Positions 63,147 to 64,000 of a stretch of 64,000 bases of DNA are shown here, piece after piece (position 1 is the first letter of the stretch; each line of letters opens with the position of its first letter). The position numbers were made by a program, and so were the translations under genes. This stretch comes from Rubrivivax sp. Lineage in GTDB: Bacteria; Pseudomonadota; Gammaproteobacteria; Burkholderiales; Burkholderiaceae_C. The notes under the pieces were generated by a model. That model saw only the letters and a program-made list of their open reading frames with translations. It made no database searches and was not told the DNA's origin. Location of the stretch: contig JADJYX010000012.1 in the NCBI GenBank assembly GCA_016719535.1, positions 62,001 through 126,000 of the forward strand, read 5' to 3'.

Positions 63147-64000
63147 TCAGCCTTCGGTGCGCAGGCGGAAGCGCTGCAGCTTGCCGGTCTCGGTGCGCGG
63201 CAGGCTGCCGCGAAACTCGATCGCGCGCGGGTATTTGTACGGCGCGATGGTCTGCTTGCAGAAGTCCTGCAGGTCCTTTGCCAGCGCGTCGTCGCCGGCG
63301 TGGCCGGGCTTGAGCACGACGAAGGCCTTGACGATCTGGCCGCGCGCCTCGTCGGCCACGCCGACGACGCCGCATTCGGCCACCGCCGGGTGCAGCAGCA
63401 GCGCCGATTCCACCTCCGGCCCGGCGATGTTGTAGCCGCCGCTGATGATCATGTCGTCGGTGCGCGCCTGGTAGACAAACTGGCCGTCGTCGTCGATCAG
63501 GTAGGCGTCGCCGGTCAGGTTCCAGCCACCTTGCACATAACTGGCCTGGCGATCGTCGGCCAGGTATTTGCACCCGGTGGGGCCCTTGACGGCCAGGCGA
63601 CCGACCTGACCATGCGGCAGTTCGCGCCCCTGCTCGTCGAGCACGGTGGCGACATAGCCCGGCACCGGCAGCCCGGTGGCGCCAGGCCTGGCGTGCGCCT
63701 CGTCGGCGCTGATGAAGATGTGGAACAGCTCGGTCGAGCCGATGCCGTCGATGAGCTCGATGCCGGTGGCCTGCTTCCACAGCGCGCGCGTGGCCGCGGG
63801 CAGCGCCTCGCCCGCCGAGACGCATTTGCGCAGCGACGTCAGATCGGGCCGCGGCGACGCGTCGGCCAGCGCCAGCGCCATCGCGCGGTAGGACGTGGGT
63901 GCGGTGAAGCACACACTCGCACGGTGCCGCTCGATGGCCGTCAGCAGCGCATCGGGGCTCACCTTCTCCAGCAGCACCGTGCTGGCGCCGATGGACAGCG
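63147..64000 (-). CDS. Acyl/aryl-CoA ligase, C-terminal part (cut by window edge)
   Basis: The reading frame is open at the window end; the visible 284 residues are the C-terminal half of an ANL ligase. VCFTAPTSYRAMA, GIGSTELFHIFIS, TGDAYLIDDDGQF, the hinge RTDDMIISGGYNIAGPEVE and the catalytic Lys in PRTETGKLQRFRLR are present. GSTELFHIFIS is typical of benzoate/2-aminobenzoate-CoA ligases. It probably activates an aromatic acid. The AMP-binding P-loop lies beyond 64000. Confidence 0.85.
   Translation of the reverse strand, partial: LSIGASTVLLEKVSPDALLTAIERHRASVCFTAPTSYRAMALALADASPRPDLTSLRKCVSAGEALPAATRALWKQATGIELIDGIGSTELFHIFISADEAHARPGATGLPVPGYVATVLDEQGRELPHGQVGRLAVKGPTGCKYLADDRQASYVQGGWNLTGDAYLIDDDGQFVYQARTDDMIISGGYNIAGPEVESALLLHPAVAECGVVGVADEARGQIVKAFVVLKPGHAGDDALAKDLQDFCKQTIAPYKYPRAIEFRGSLPRTETGKLQRFRLRTEG

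Overview
The window is about 70% G+C and densely coded. Gene content points to a betaproteobacterium of the order Burkholderiales, probably near the Rubrivivax / Leptothrix / Ideonella group. The pointers are a tonB-exbB-exbD-exbD set, a beta-oxidation cluster with an APH-type kinase, flavocytochrome c-type sulfide dehydrogenase genes, multihaem cytochromes and very high GC3. This placement is inferred from gene content; no rRNA or other phylogenetic marker is present. No tRNA, rRNA, CRISPR array or intact insertion sequence was seen.

Positions 1-5850 are an accessory, decaying stretch. It holds the end of a dienelactone-hydrolase-like gene, a LysR tail, a CaiB/BaiF CoA-transferase with its middle deleted, a frameshifted adhesin-type fragment, an unrecognised 358-residue protein, a VapBC-like pair whose PIN toxin is frameshifted, an apparently intact RelE/ParE-type toxin-antitoxin pair, and a LuxR regulator that has lost its N-terminus next to an IS91-type transposase remnant.

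Positions 5848-24247 look like one catabolic locus for a CoA-activated acid. On the minus strand lie an SDR and two acyl-CoA dehydrogenases. Divergent from them is a complete peptide/opine-type ABC importer (two permeases, binding protein, two ATPases), followed with overlapping stops and starts by a double-headed TetR regulator and an acyl-CoA ligase. A rhodanese and a PaaI-like thioesterase follow on the other strand, then a FadB/PimF-type fused hydratase-dehydrogenase, a thiolase, an APH-type kinase and a second SDR. The enzyme set and lengths recall the pim operon (dicarboxylic acids). The kinase plus acyl-CoA dehydrogenase combination recalls 4-hydroxyacyl-CoA (levulinate/ACAD11-type) metabolism.

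Positions 24260-31920 hold an AP2-like protein with a histone H1-like tail, a 1319-residue serralysin-type RTX metalloprotease with Ig-like and PPC domains, a ketopantoate-reductase-family protein and a tannase/feruloyl-esterase-family lipoprotein. Positions 32127-35995 are a TonB energy-transduction operon with two ExbD proteins and a TPR protein. An MBL-fold hydrolase and a galactarate-dehydratase-like protein follow.

Positions 38747-42883 form a respiratory module behind an FNR/ANR-like box: a Tat-exported four-cluster ferredoxin, an NrfD/PsrC-type membrane quinone subunit, a multihaem cytochrome c and a small unknown protein, then a hemerythrin. No molybdopterin catalytic subunit is encoded nearby.

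Positions 42890-64000 hold an RND efflux pump with its adaptor, a PAS-GGDEF-EAL protein, chorismate synthase with an overlapping MFS gene, a dihaem cytochrome c, a sulfide-dehydrogenase flavoprotein with its monohaem cytochrome, a CadC-like winged-helix/TPR regulator, a second rhodanese, a chemoreceptor, a CBS-pair protein, an O-acetylhomoserine sulfhydrylase, an alpha/beta hydrolase and the end of an acyl-CoA ligase cut by the window edge.
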